A DNA stretch of 64,000 nucleotides from CAYRFQ01 sp964423615 (GTDB lineage Bacteria > Planctomycetota > Planctomycetia > Gemmatales > Gemmataceae): NCBI GenBank assembly GCA_964423615.1, contig CAYRFQ010000010.1:1-64000 (forward strand), in the 5' to 3' direction. Positions 1-9,800 of the stretch are shown here, in pieces. Position numbers and translations under genes: made by a program. The stretch's first letter is position 1; every line of letters starts with the position of its first letter. The notes beneath the pieces were generated by a model. That model ran no database searches. It saw only the letters and a program-made list of their open reading frames with translations, and was not told the DNA's origin.

Positions 1-285
1 TGTAGGAGTTAAGGAGCACCAGAAAGCAAGACCTCGCGCTGTAGTACTAAGCAGTAACGCTCGACTAATGAACCAAATCAGCAGAAACACTCAGTATGTC
101 GCGGCTGGAATAGCACCGAGAAGCACTTGGCGGACCGAGTATGTTTGCTACTTTATCCGCGCACCGATCAGTAACACAACCCGACACCAACGAATTCCAA
201 GTCCTTCGTGTGCTTGCACGTCTTTCGCAAGGGCACCACAAGCAACATGTGGGGAGCCGTAAATGGCACTCTAGCCGCGCAGCTC

Positions 286-3200
286 TCAATAGGTTCCTCC
301 CGGAGGTGTTGGCATTCCTTCCGTGACGTGATGATCTGCTGCTGGATCGTCGGTGACCGTTTCGTGGTCATCCTCGCGGACCAGCTTCGACACAAGACCG
401 AAGTCTCCCAAAATGGCATAGAGGCACGGGATCACCAAGAGCACCAACACAGTCGATGCCAACAAACCAGAGGCAACGCTCACTGCCAGCGGGATCAGGA
501 CTTGGGCTTGTAGACTCCTCTCGAAAACAAGCGGCAACAAGCCCGCAATCGTCGTGAGAGACGTCAGAGTGATCGCCCGGAATCGGTCCCGACTTGCTTG
601 GGCCGCCGAGGAGAGAATATCAGCGCCCTCCTCTCGCGACTTCTTCAAGAACAACACGAGAAGAATTGAGTCGTTGACCACAATCCCCGCGAGCGAAGCA
701 AAACCGAAGACACTCGGAATACTCAAGTCCAGCCCCATCACAAAATGCCCCCAAACGACCCCGATGAAGGCCAACGGAATAGCAAGCATTACTACGAAGG
801 GCTCGAGGTAACTGCGGAACTGAAAACTCAATAATATGAAGACTCCCAACAGTCCAACAATAAACGCCCGACTCATCGAGGCTTGCGTCTCTGCTGAGTT
901 GGCAATTTCACCCTCGAATGCAATGTCCACCTCGGGAAACTCATCTTCGAGCTCCTGTAAAACCTCTTTTTTCAGGAGCTTCACAAGCCTCTCGGTATTC
1001 GTTTTTTCTGGGTCGACGTCACCCAGAATTGTTACCGCACGCTGTCCGTTGACCCTTGAGACACGAGACCACCCCCGCCCCTCTTCGATCGTTGCGATGG
1101 CCGAAATCGGGATCGATTTTCCGGTCAGCGTCGTGAAGCGAAAATTATCCAAGTTCGACCAACTGCTCTGATCGGCTTGTCGCAACCGCACGTCGATTTC
1201 ATAAGGCTCCGTCCCAACTTGGATCTCGTCGGCCACAGTTCCTTGGAAAGCAGACCGAAGCTGCCCCGCTACCATCTTGGCATCGAAGCCCTCTCCGACG
1301 GCTCCCTCACGTAGCCGTAACCGAAGTTCGAGCTTACCCCGTCGGAGGTCTGTGGAGAGGTTATACACTCCAGTAAATTCGGAGAGCCATTCTTTTATCC
1401 TGTTAGCAACTATGTTGTTCCGTTCCAAATTCGGCCCCTGGACCCGAATTTCAAGCGGTCGACCAGCAGGGCCAAGGGTGGGTTCGGTATAAACTACACT
1501 CTCAACATCAGCAGGATCACCCGAGTATTGGCGCCACGCAGTGAGAATGTCGTCGATCCGAGCAGCTGGACTCCGTTTTTCCGCGCTGAGTAAGTTGATG
1601 TAGACGGTGGCGACGTGCGGACCAGCTTCCTGCGTATCCTTGTTCTCGTTGTACTTGACGTAAACCATCTGTACGAGGTCCTGCCGGTCTGGCTGGGAGG
1701 GCTTGAACTTCTCGTTGACCTTCTTCGCAGCCTTCGTGAGTTCTCCTACGACTTCCTCGGTTCGCTTCAACGGTGTTCCTTGCGGGAGTTGCAATCGAGC
1801 CACCACAAGGTCCCCATCGAGATCGGGAAAAGCCTGGAATCGTAACACCCCCCCAACGAGCATCCCGAGGGAAAGCAGGAAAATCAACAACACAACTCCG
1901 ATCCAGAGATACCGCCAACGCAGCAACAAATCGATCGAACGACCGACCACGTTGTCGCGGACCCAACTAATGCACGAATCGAAGAACTGACGGAAACGTG
2001 GCTTCTTTTTTGGTTCGTGTCGAGGCAAGGAGTGACCGAGGTGGGATGGTAATATCCAAAACGCTTCGATCAAACTGACGGCCAAGACTAAAAGCAAGAT
2101 GACTGGTACGACCTTCAACACTTTGCCCAGGTCGCCGGTAATAAAGGCCAACGGGCCAAGTACACAAGCCGTCGTCACGAAGGAAGAAAACACTCCAGCG
2201 GCAACTTGCTTGACGCCATCAATGGCCGCCTGCATGGGTGCTTTTCCCTGCTCAAGATGAGTCGCGATGTTCTCGGCAATGACGATCCCATCGTCCATCA
2301 GTAACCCCAGCGCCAGGAGTAACCCCACCATCGTTAGCATGTTGATCGTCAGGCCGAAGTACGGCAGCAAAACGAACGCGCCGAGGAAAGCCACGGGCAA
2401 ACTGGCCACAACCCAAAACGCCAACCGGAAGTTGAAGAACAACCACATCGTCAAGAAGACCAAGATCATCCCTTGCCAGCCATTTTTGGTTAAAAGGCTC
2501 AGACGATCTTGAACCAGAATGGAAAAGTCGTTCGTCACTGCGTATTGGATGCATGGATAACGTTGTTTCTCTTCCTCGAGAAATTCTTTCGCCTGCTCAG
2601 CCACCCGAATGGTGTCTTGATTTTTCGTCTTGAGAATTTTAACCAGAGCCGCCCTTTGACCGTTAAGCATGACCTTGTCTTCATCAAGCTCAAACAGGTC
2701 GACGACCTGACCGACATCGCGAACCCGGATGGCCGCTCCCCCTTTCGATTCCTTCACCACCAAATCTTCGAGTTGTCGCGTTGACCGCCGTTCGTCGACA
2801 AACCGCACGAGGATATCCTTCCCCGGCGTTTCGAGACCACCCACTGGTTGGGTCACGTTCTGCTTACCGATCTTATCGCGAACGTCATCGACGCTCAGGC
2901 CAAATCGCTGCAGGGCCTCGTTCGAAAGCTCCACACGGAACTGGTGATCCGAAAATCCGTTGATGACAGCCAGAGACACCCCCGCTTCCTGCTTCATTCG
3001 TCGGCGAAAGTCTTCACAATACGCCTTTAAGTCCGGTGGAGACATCTCGCCCGCCACCAAGATCGAAAGCACCTGATCCGTTTTATTGAGTTCGGTCAAG
3101 ACCGGCTCTTCGACATCTTTGGGAAAGTCATCGATGGCCCGCACTGCTGTGTCGATCTCGTCTTTGAACTTGAGGAAGTCTCCGCCGTCCTGCATTTCCA

Positions 3201-3471
3201 CCGTGATGATTGCCAAACCTTCGCGGGCGTCGCTGATGATCTCGTTGATGAATGTAACCTCGTCGAGAGCATCCTCGACTCGGATACAGACACCCTCTTC
3301 GACCTCCTCGGCCGTCGCGCCCCGGTAAGGAATGGTAATTTGGACCTTGTCGCTACTGAAGTCCGGAAAGGTTTCCCTTCTGAGGTTTCCAAGCGTAAGG
3401 ACGCCCCCAACGATGAAGACGACCATCAGTAAATTGGCCGCCGTTGGGTGTTTCGCAAAAAAACGGATCAT
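286..3471 (-). CDS. RND efflux transporter, inner-membrane permease (AcrB/HAE1-like)
   Basis: A 1,061-residue protein, the usual size for a resistance-nodulation-division pump. The N-terminus (IRFFAKHPTAANLLMVVF) is the typical first membrane helix. Two periplasmic porter regions follow, and two blocks of membrane helices lie around residues 330-480 and 860-1020. The proton-relay aspartate pair is visible as LLMDDGIVIAEN near residue 390. RND pumps are known to extrude drugs, metals or lipids using proton motive force. The substrate here cannot be read from sequence; the family resemblance is to HAE1 (hydrophobe/amphiphile) rather than metal pumps. Its ATG overlaps the stop of the upstream adaptor gene by ATGA, so the two are translationally coupled. 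No TolC-like outer-membrane gene is beside it. Confidence 0.93.
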   Translation of the reverse strand: MIRFFAKHPTAANLLMVVFIVGGVLTLGNLRRETFPDFSSDKVQITIPYRGATAEEVEEGVCIRVEDALDEVTFINEIISDAREGLAIITVEMQDGGDFLKFKDEIDTAVRAIDDFPKDVEEPVLTELNKTDQVLSILVAGEMSPPDLKAYCEDFRRRMKQEAGVSLAVINGFSDHQFRVELSNEALQRFGLSVDDVRDKIGKQNVTQPVGGLETPGKDILVRFVDERRSTRQLEDLVVKESKGGAAIRVRDVGQVVDLFELDEDKVMLNGQRAALVKILKTKNQDTIRVAEQAKEFLEEEKQRYPCIQYAVTNDFSILVQDRLSLLTKNGWQGMILVFLTMWLFFNFRLAFWVVASLPVAFLGAFVLLPYFGLTINMLTMVGLLLALGLLMDDGIVIAENIATHLEQGKAPMQAAIDGVKQVAAGVFSSFVTTACVLGPLAFITGDLGKVLKVVPVILLLVLAVSLIEAFWILPSHLGHSLPRHEPKKKPRFRQFFDSCISWVRDNVVGRSIDLLLRWRYLWIGVVLLIFLLSLGMLVGGVLRFQAFPDLDGDLVVARLQLPQGTPLKRTEEVVGELTKAAKKVNEKFKPSQPDRQDLVQMVYVKYNENKDTQEAGPHVATVYINLLSAEKRSPAARIDDILTAWRQYSGDPADVESVVYTEPTLGPAGRPLEIRVQGPNLERNNIVANRIKEWLSEFTGVYNLSTDLRRGKLELRLRLREGAVGEGFDAKMVAGQLRSAFQGTVADEIQVGTEPYEIDVRLRQADQSSWSNLDNFRFTTLTGKSIPISAIATIEEGRGWSRVSRVNGQRAVTILGDVDPEKTNTERLVKLLKKEVLQELEDEFPEVDIAFEGEIANSAETQASMSRAFIVGLLGVFILLSFQFRSYLEPFVVMLAIPLAFIGVVWGHFVMGLDLSIPSVFGFASLAGIVVNDSILLVLFLKKSREEGADILSSAAQASRDRFRAITLTSLTTIAGLLPLVFERSLQAQVLIPLAVSVASGLLASTVLVLLVIPCLYAILGDFGLVSKLVREDDHETVTDDPAADHHVTEGMPTPPGGTY

Positions 3472-4886
3472 TCGGTGCCTCCCTGTTCGTTGCTATTGGA
3501 TAGACGTTGCTCCGACAGGTCGTCAAAGCTTCCGGCTTGTTTGCGAAGCCGCTCGGCCAGTTCATTGTCGAGCTTTGGAGCAACGAGCATCCCACTGATC
3601 GCAGGGGTTGGATCAGAAACGATGACGACATCGCCTTCGGAAAGACCTTTTTGGATACAGATAAAGTCTTCCTGAGCGAAAGCGACCTCGATTGTTCGCT
3701 TACGCAGCCGATTGTCTTTGTCCAGAACGTAGACGGTTGTCTGATTATGCAGAGCAGGACGGGGAATGATGATCTTTCCAGGGAGGACCTTACCTTGAAT
3801 TCGAACAGTGCAAAAATTCCCCTTCAACAATGGCGGCCGTTTTCCCGGTTGGGCTTTTTTGTAAGGCTCGTGAACGAGAACAACGACCCCGGCCGTACGA
3901 GTTTCAGGATTGACCCTTTCACGAACCCGATCGAACGTGGCGGGCCAGTTACTGACATAGACTCCATTACGGACTTCCACAGTCGCGGTCAGTTGCAGAA
4001 GTTTCCTAACGATCTCCGGACTCAGCTCCGTCAGAGGCGTATTCGCTTTGTCTTTCGGAATGAGTCGCCGTCCTTGGTCTAACGCAACTTGCACTTCGAT
4101 TTCTGCGACATCTGTGTTGTAGGCTTCGAATAATTGTTCACCAGGAGAGACGTACTGCCCTTCACGCAGCTTGACATCGCCGAGTCGACACGCAAACGGC
4201 GATTTGATGACCGTTTTTTCTCGATCCAAATTGGCTTGCTCGAGCTTGGCTTCGTTGACCCGCAAAGTGGCCTTGAGAGAGCTCTCCTGACTGGGCAATA
4301 GCTCCAAGGAATTCAGAATGCTCTGGTAGTTCTGCTCTCGGATGGCCAAATCCTGACGAGCTTTCGCGACGTCGTTCTCAGACCCCGCTCCTTTCGTAAA
4401 TGCACTCACTTCACTGTCATACAGCCTTCTTGAGGCATCTACGGCTCGTTTTTCGATGGCTTTGGAAATCAGGTAGTTCTTTTCCTTTCGCTTCAGTTCC
4501 TCTAGTTGAGCCTTTGCCTGGTCCACTTGCGCTTGTAACTGGGAAATCTGTAGGTCGGTCTCTTTGGGATCGATTTTCACAAGAACGTCCCCAGCCTTGA
4601 GCATCCCTCCGCTCTCGACGTTCTTATTCAGGTGGATGATCTTCCCTCGGACTTCTGCTATTGCCCGCCAAACTTGTCTTGGTTGAGCAGTCCCGTAGCC
4701 CACGACGCTGGGAACGACGTCTACCTTCGCAACTTTGATGACTCGAAGGGAACTGGCAACTTCATCTACCGGACGACGATCCAATTCACGCTGATTCCTC
4801 ACTAGCCAGAGTACGACCAGACCCCCGACGAGTATCGGTGGGAATATCAAGAATTTTCGCCAATTAGTTTCAAACCATCGTTTCAT
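3468..4886 (-). CDS. RND efflux periplasmic adaptor (HlyD/MFP family)
   Basis: A 472-residue membrane-fusion protein. It has one N-terminal membrane helix (residues about 12-30), then a split biotinyl-lipoyl-like domain (about 75-110 and 225-250), a long alpha-hairpin coiled coil between them, and beta-barrel and membrane-proximal domains to the C-terminus. This family links the inner-membrane RND pump to an outer-membrane channel. The start is supported by GGAG seven bases upstream of the ATG. It is the first gene of a two-gene operon with the RND permease, whose start it overlaps. The promoter should lie in the 453-bp gap to the divergent SGNH gene. Confidence 0.9.
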   Translation of the reverse strand: MKRWFETNWRKFLIFPPILVGGLVVLWLVRNQRELDRRPVDEVASSLRVIKVAKVDVVPSVVGYGTAQPRQVWRAIAEVRGKIIHLNKNVESGGMLKAGDVLVKIDPKETDLQISQLQAQVDQAKAQLEELKRKEKNYLISKAIEKRAVDASRRLYDSEVSAFTKGAGSENDVAKARQDLAIREQNYQSILNSLELLPSQESSLKATLRVNEAKLEQANLDREKTVIKSPFACRLGDVKLREGQYVSPGEQLFEAYNTDVAEIEVQVALDQGRRLIPKDKANTPLTELSPEIVRKLLQLTATVEVRNGVYVSNWPATFDRVRERVNPETRTAGVVVLVHEPYKKAQPGKRPPLLKGNFCTVRIQGKVLPGKIIIPRPALHNQTTVYVLDKDNRLRKRTIEVAFAQEDFICIQKGLSEGDVVIVSDPTPAISGMLVAPKLDNELAERLRKQAGSFDDLSEQRLSNSNEQGGTE

Positions 4887-5339
4887 CTTCCATCTCCCAT
4901 AATATTTGCGAGGTGCTGAACCGCACCGGCCTACAAAGCCAGTTGCGAAAACGGCTGAGAAGACGGGCCAAGTTCGTTATGATTTCTTGCGTTGCCATGG
5001 TCTCTGGGACTGCAAATCAGCATACCGGCTGCGACCATGATCATGGCAAGTGTGCCCAGCGATAAAAATACAACTTAAGCCAACCGGTACAAAAACTGAC
5101 AGAGCCTTTTCAGATGTGATCGATGAAAGCGAAAGGAGGATGTTTCGCTATGGAAATTCCCCTATCATTAAGGAAGTGCCACTGGAAGCCTATTTCCGAG
5201 CAACACGGCCGCCCATTGTAGACAGATTCGTCAGCGAATCTCACTCCGCACCCATGCAGCAAAAATTGGTGAAACACTCCAGCGACCCGACAAGTTTCTT
5301 CCACGTTCCTACCAGATCGCAATCTATTGGTTAGCCACC
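4887..5339. other. Intergenic region between divergent operons; possible leader peptide
   Basis: This 453-bp gap separates the minus-strand efflux operon from the plus-strand SGNH operon, so it should carry promoters for both. An unusually strong Shine-Dalgarno AAAGGAGG sits at 5132-5139 with two candidate ATGs after it, at 5140 (no spacer) and 5150 (10-base spacer). From 5150 a 23-codon frame ends at 5221. No other gene is supported, and no clear sigma-70 promoter was found by eye. Confidence 0.35.
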
Positions 5340-6899
5340 ATGACCGATCCTTCAGCAATCTCGTCCAGCCCACCCCAATCGAAACCTAAATGCCAACAGG
5401 ATACAGCCAATCCAAAGCTATCTGGCAAAGATTCGATGAAAAGAGCCCCTTCCAAGCGCAAAAGGTGGTTGTTCCGCCTCACCGGGATAGGTATCGGTGT
5501 GATGCCCTTTGTGGTGCTCGAACTCCTGTGCCGACTCTTTGGCTGGGGACTACCAACCGAATTTGACGATCCGTTCGTCGGATTCAGCGACGTCCATCCA
5601 CTATTCGTTTTGAACGAAGATACCAGGCGGTACGAAATCCCTCAGTCCAGATTAAAGTTCTTCTGCCCAGAGTCTTTCAGTGCGGAGAAGCCAAGTGATC
5701 GGTTCCGCATTTTCGTCCTTGGCGGATCCACCGTTCAAGGAAGACCCTACGAGAAAGAAACATCGTTTACAAGTTGGTTAGAAATCAGTTTGAATGTCGC
5801 AGCCCCGGAACGACACTGGCGGGTCATCAATTGTGGCGGAGTCTCCTATGCCAGCTATCGCTTGATTCCCATTCTGAAAGAAGTCCTGGAACATGATCCA
5901 GACATGATCATAGTGTGTACAGGACACAACGAATTCCTCGAAGATCGGTCGTATTCCCACATAAAGGCCATGCCGGCCCTCGTTGCCTGGCCAACCCAGC
6001 AAGTCATGCGATTGCGAACATACAACATCCTACGAAGCGGAGCCTTGAATCTAACAAAAAGCGAAAAACAACAACGCCGTGAGAACATCCCTGAATTACC
6101 CGCAGAAGTCAACGCCCGATTAGACTATAAAGGTGGAATCGAAAAATACCACCGAGACGAGAACTGGCGTAAGAATGTCATGGATCACTTCACATTCAAC
6201 CTCAGGCAGATGGAGGCGATCGCCCGAACCGCGAACGTACCCTTGGTGTTCGTTTTGCCGGTGGCTAAACTTGATTGTGAGCCCTTCAAAAGCGAGCACC
6301 GCACCGACTTCCCGGAAGCCGACCATTCTCGCTTCGCCAAATTATTGAATCAAGCTCGAGTGGCTCCAACTCCTGATCAGGCCATTGACCATCTCGAAGC
6401 CGCTCGCGATATGGATGACCGAGTGGCCTTGGTTCACTACCTTCTTGGTCGAGCCTACCGGAATATCGGCCGACTCGGAGAAGCTAAACGATCCTTCGAG
6501 CGCGCGATGGACGAGGACATTTGCCCTTTGCGAATGCTTTCACCAATGCGAAAGACCATGCTCGCAGTGGCCAAAGAAACCAAAACCCCACTGATCAACT
6601 TACAAGACGAATTCGCAACGGTAAGTCCAGGAGGGATCACGGGAAATCGCTGGTTGATCGATCACGTTCATCCAACAATAAAAGGTCATCAACTCGTCGC
6701 CGAGAAGCTAGTGAACGAATTCACAACACTACAGATTCTTCGACCAAAACAAGGATGGAGAAAGGAGCTACCGGAGGTTTACACAGCCTTTTTCACTCAC
6801 CTTAAGAAAGATAAACCTTTGTACTTCACTCGGGCCGCGAACAGGCTCAAAGGAGTGAAAACCTGGAGTTTTGGGAACGTGAGGTTGGAGCGGGAGTAG
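5340..6899 (+). CDS. SGNH/GDSL-family hydrolase with TPR-like insert, membrane anchored
   Basis: A 519-residue protein with one membrane helix near residues 43-65 (FRLTGIGIGVMPFVVLELL), so the catalytic domain is probably extracytoplasmic. SGNH blocks are visible: block I as VLGGSTVQG (the nucleophile Ser in GGST instead of GDS), block III as TGHNEF, and block V as DHVHP with the catalytic Asp/His. Residues about 340-400 look like TPR helices (HYLLGRAYRNIGRLGEAKRS). The family removes acyl groups from sugars, lipids or polymers; the substrate is unknown. The ATG at 5340 has no good ribosome-binding site; Met33 at 5436 is an alternative. The DUF5989 and DUF1080 genes follow at 75 and 56 bp and probably share its transcript. 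Confidence 0.82.
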   Translation: MTDPSAISSSPPQSKPKCQQDTANPKLSGKDSMKRAPSKRKRWLFRLTGIGIGVMPFVVLELLCRLFGWGLPTEFDDPFVGFSDVHPLFVLNEDTRRYEIPQSRLKFFCPESFSAEKPSDRFRIFVLGGSTVQGRPYEKETSFTSWLEISLNVAAPERHWRVINCGGVSYASYRLIPILKEVLEHDPDMIIVCTGHNEFLEDRSYSHIKAMPALVAWPTQQVMRLRTYNILRSGALNLTKSEKQQRRENIPELPAEVNARLDYKGGIEKYHRDENWRKNVMDHFTFNLRQMEAIARTANVPLVFVLPVAKLDCEPFKSEHRTDFPEADHSRFAKLLNQARVAPTPDQAIDHLEAARDMDDRVALVHYLLGRAYRNIGRLGEAKRSFERAMDEDICPLRMLSPMRKTMLAVAKETKTPLINLQDEFATVSPGGITGNRWLIDHVHPTIKGHQLVAEKLVNEFTTLQILRPKQGWRKELPEVYTAFFTHLKKDKPLYFTRAANRLKGVKTWSFGNVRLERE

Positions 6900-6974
6900 C
6901 CTCCCCAAAAGACTCAAAAGTAAACAGTACGCTCCACACGAGCCTTTCGATACACTCAGCCTGGAACCCCAATC

Positions 6975-7172
6975 GTGGAAGAGCCAACCAACGACTTCGA
7001 ACAAGAGGCCAAGCAAGGTCGCGACCCAACTTTTTTTCGAGAACTGTGGGATTTCCTTCGCCACAACAAGAAGTGGTGGTTGTTACCGATCTTGATCATT
7101 TTGTTACTGTTCAGCCTCCTCATCTTTCTCTCAGGAACTCCTGCCGCTCCCTGGATTTACTCACTTCACTGA
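6975..7172 (+). CDS. DUF5989 family small membrane protein
   Basis: A 65-residue protein starting at GTG 6975. An acidic, polar N-terminus leads into FFRELWDFLRHNKKWWLLP, then a single hydrophobic helix (IILLLFSLLIFL) and a short tail. The pattern 'ELW.FLR.NKKWWLLPI' is, as I recall it, the signature of DUF5989 (related to SxtK), tiny proteins found beside carbamoyltransferase and SGNH-hydrolase genes. Its function is unknown; a partner role for the upstream SGNH protein at the membrane is inferred from position. It sits 75 bp after the SGNH gene and 56 bp before the DUF1080 gene. Confidence 0.8.
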   Translation: MEEPTNDFEQEAKQGRDPTFFRELWDFLRHNKKWWLLPILIILLLFSLLIFLSGTPAAPWIYSLH

Positions 7173-7228
7173 GGTACTTTGAAAATCATACTTGGCCCGA
7201 AAGCACCTCAGAGCGAGAAAGATTCAAT

Positions 7229-8044
7229 ATGCTTACGCGAGTTGTAGTCTCATGTGTCGTTTGGACGAGTGGTCTTTCCCATTGTGTGGCCGACACCACA
7301 CACGGGATTCAACCTCTGGAAAAACGAACCGTCCCCAAGGGTTACCAAAAGATCTTCAACGGACGGAATCTCAAAGGTTGGGACGGCGATTCGAACCATT
7401 GGAGAGTCGAAGGCGGTTGTCTCACCGGAACCACCAACGGGAAACTCAAACGCAACAGCTTCATCATCTGGCGCGGAGGTATGGTCAAAAACTTTGAGCT
7501 GCGAGTAAATGTGAAAGTCACGCCCGGGGGAAACAGCGGACTTCAGTATCGGGGGACAGAGCGAAAAGACCTTGGGAAGTGGATTGTAACAGGATATCAG
7601 TGCGACGTCGTGGCTCGTCGCGCTGACTACAACGGAATGCTATACGAAGAACGCGGTCGTCGAATCCTCGCCCACACCGGAGAGAAAGTCATCATTGATA
7701 CAAAGGGACAACCGTGGGTAGTTGGTGCATTTCCGATCAAAAAATTCCAACCCGGGAAATGGCACGATTTCAAGGTGATCGTCCGGGGTAATCGTCACAA
7801 ACACTGGATCGACGGTCACCCGACCATCGACGTGATTGATCTCGACAAAAAGGGTCGGAAGCTCAATGGAGTTCTCGCCGTCCAGGTTCATGTGGGACCG
7901 AAGATGAAAATCCAGTATAAGGATTTCTACTTGAAAAAATTACCCGATACCATCCCATTGATCCAACCCAAAGCAGCTCCGATTCCACCTACAGCGAAGA
8001 AAGTCATTCCGCAGGGAAAGGATCGACCAGGGATTCCAAATTAA
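7229..8044 (+). CDS. DUF1080 (3-keto-disaccharide hydrolase-like) secreted protein
   Basis: Starting at ATG 7229 gives 271 residues with a plausible signal peptide (MLTRVVVSCVVWTSGLSHC). The longer frame back to 7046 overlaps the preceding small gene and is rejected. The mature part has the DUF1080 lectin-like fold pattern: IFNGRNLKGWDG, NFELRVNVKV, GGNSGLQYR, GKWHDFKVIVRG and IQYKDFYLKKLP. In planctomycetes this large family is periplasmic and linked to sugar breakdown, and some members hydrolyse 3-keto-glycosides. It is the last gene of the SGNH-DUF5989-DUF1080 run. Confidence 0.87.
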   Translation: MLTRVVVSCVVWTSGLSHCVADTTHGIQPLEKRTVPKGYQKIFNGRNLKGWDGDSNHWRVEGGCLTGTTNGKLKRNSFIIWRGGMVKNFELRVNVKVTPGGNSGLQYRGTERKDLGKWIVTGYQCDVVARRADYNGMLYEERGRRILAHTGEKVIIDTKGQPWVVGAFPIKKFQPGKWHDFKVIVRGNRHKHWIDGHPTIDVIDLDKKGRKLNGVLAVQVHVGPKMKIQYKDFYLKKLPDTIPLIQPKAAPIPPTAKKVIPQGKDRPGIPN

Positions 8045-8077
8045 GTGTCAGGCGGAAAACAAAACAAAGCTGCGGGT

Positions 8078-8133
8078 CTCGTCGGGGTTGGCGACCTTGA
8101 AAAACGCAACACTTGTTTCCAGATCCCGACGAG
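8078..8133. terminator. Inverted repeat between convergent genes, weak terminator candidate
   Basis: CTCGTCGGG (8078-8086) is repeated in reverse complement as CCCGACGAG (8125-8133), a perfect 9-bp stem with a 38-base loop. It lies between the convergent ends of the DUF1080 and thioredoxin-like genes. No U-tract follows on either strand, so it is not a classical intrinsic terminator. Confidence 0.35.
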
Positions 8134-8169
8134 GATTACTCCTGCGGAAACCACTCGCGACATTGTGGT

Positions 8170-8796
8170 TTAATTGCTGAGCAGGTTACGCAGCTCTCCG
8201 CCCACATCGATGATGTCTTCCGCGGTTGCACCTACTCTGACCAACCGTACAACTCCCGCCCTGTCCAAAATGTAGACTGCAGGAAGGTTACTGAAATTGT
8301 AGGCTTTTTCGGCCTTGTCCCAGTCTGCCTTGGAAACAGTCATGAGGAGTTGTTTGAGGCGGAACTTCTTGGCGAATCGCGCTATCATTTTATTTTCTTG
8401 TTGAACTGATAAGCCGCCAGTGTTTTTCTCGGCGTTAAACCCAGCGACAGGAACCATCTTGCCAGACTCGTCATCAAAATCCAACCCTTTGTAGTAGGTC
8501 GTGACACCAACGACAGCCAATTTGTTGCCATACTTCTTTTGCCAAGATTGAATGTGTGGAGATGTCCCCTGGCATTGAGGTGACCACGGAGCCCAAAAGT
8601 AAACGAGGACGACCTTCCCTTTCAACTCCCGAATCGTCGTCGGCTCACCATTCACTGCGAACTCCCCTTTCAAGTTGGGTGCTCGAAACCCGATCAACGG
8701 ATGATTGTCATCCGCAGCCGCCCAACCAGCTCCCAATCCCATAAGGATTGCCGCGAGAAATCCAAAACGAACAAATTGGTTTGTTGCGAACATCAT
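8170..8796 (-). CDS. Thioredoxin-fold secreted protein (TlpA/AhpC-like) with altered active site
   Basis: The chosen start is ATG 8796, where GAGGAG lies just upstream and a clean signal peptide follows (FGFLAAILMGLGAGWAAAD), giving 208 residues. The longer frame to 8880 adds a non-signal tail. The redoxin fold is clear: FRAPNLKGEF, GKVVLVYFWAPW, then a C-terminal YILDRAGVVR. The expected WCxxC reads WSPQC at about residues 71-75, so the first (nucleophilic) Cys is Ser and only the second remains. A standard disulfide reductase mechanism is therefore unlikely. It may act as a one-Cys peroxiredoxin-like or non-redox protein, which is inference. It is monocistronic. Confidence 0.8.
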   Translation of the reverse strand: MMFATNQFVRFGFLAAILMGLGAGWAAADDNHPLIGFRAPNLKGEFAVNGEPTTIRELKGKVVLVYFWAPWSPQCQGTSPHIQSWQKKYGNKLAVVGVTTYYKGLDFDDESGKMVPVAGFNAEKNTGGLSVQQENKMIARFAKKFRLKQLLMTVSKADWDKAEKAYNFSNLPAVYILDRAGVVRLVRVGATAEDIIDVGGELRNLLSN

Positions 8797-9106
8797 TGCT
8801 CCTCGACCATTTGGGGATATTCTGCATTGTGGGATACAGAAAAACTGTAGCGAATGTCGGAATATTACCGAACTTTCCAACTCGACAACAATCTCATTTT
8901 ACAGGGCACGACACGTAGGTTTCTGCGAAATTCAAATGAAATACAATCAATTCTACGGTGCCTCGGACCGATGAGCGTTGAACGACAGCAATTTATGACT
9001 TTTTTTTGCATTGGCCCACAACACAAATCGCACACTTTCCCTAACTTCGCGTCGGACCGAGATTTCACGCGGAGAAAGCTCTCTTGACCTTGGAGGATTC
9101 TCGATC

Positions 9107-9679
9107 ATGGCCAACCCGTTCCTGATTGGTTCGAAAGTGTATCTGCGTCCATTGGAACAAGAGGATGCACGGACCGTCCAACCCTGGTTGAACGACCCTG
9201 ACATCCGACAATTCGGCCAGATGTATTCCCCTTTATCATTACGCGACGAGGAGCACTTCATCGAGAAGACAAACCAAAGCCAGTCGGACGTGATCTGCAT
9301 GATCGTACGACAAGACCTCAATCAACCAATAGGAGTGACCGGACTACATCAAATCGATTATCGCAATGGAGATTGTTTGTTCGGGATCATCATCGGAGAT
9401 AAAGCGGCCTGGGGGATGGGTTTTGGAACGGAAGCCACCAACTTGATCGTGGGATATGCCTTTCACACCCTGAATCTTCATCGCGTTTCCCTCGTCGTGT
9501 TTGACTTCAACGAGCGAGCCCTCTCAATTTACGAAAAGGCCGGATTTCGCCGAGAAGGAATTCGCCGCGATGGACATTACGTAAATGGAAAATATTGTGA
9601 TGAGATTCACATGGGGATTCTTCGACAAGAATGGGAAGACTCCAAGGCGGAGGAGAAGGAAAGGGAAGAAGAGAGTTGA
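9107..9679 (+). CDS. GNAT-family N-acetyltransferase (RimJ/RimL-like)
   Basis: Starting at ATG 9107 gives 190 residues; GGAGG lies 10 bases upstream (9092-9096), and the longer frame from 9011 is not needed. Typical features are VYLRPLEQEDARTV at the N-terminus, the acetyl-CoA segment DKAAWGMGFGTEATNLIV, and HRVSLVVFDFNERALSIYEKAGFRREG. RimJ/RimL-type members acetylate protein N-termini or small amines; the substrate is not readable. The last dozen residues (SKAEEKEREEES) are a charged low-complexity tail outside the domain. It is flanked by divergent and convergent single genes. Confidence 0.88.
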   Translation: MANPFLIGSKVYLRPLEQEDARTVQPWLNDPDIRQFGQMYSPLSLRDEEHFIEKTNQSQSDVICMIVRQDLNQPIGVTGLHQIDYRNGDCLFGIIIGDKAAWGMGFGTEATNLIVGYAFHTLNLHRVSLVVFDFNERALSIYEKAGFRREGIRRDGHYVNGKYCDEIHMGILRQEWEDSKAEEKEREEES

Positions 9680-9800
9680 AAGGAAACAAAGTAGTGTGGG
9701 AGTTTGACAAAGTTCCGCGATTCCTTGGGAACCCATACCGATCTTTGCCTCTAATAGAACCTTCCCCTGCCTCTCTATCTTCCGCCTTTCCCCTTTTCTT

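Noticed and set aside
5050..5334. 94-codon plus-strand frame before the SGNH gene
   Set aside because: It starts at a GTG without a ribosome site, has no protein-like hydrophobic pattern or domain, and lies in the expected promoter region.
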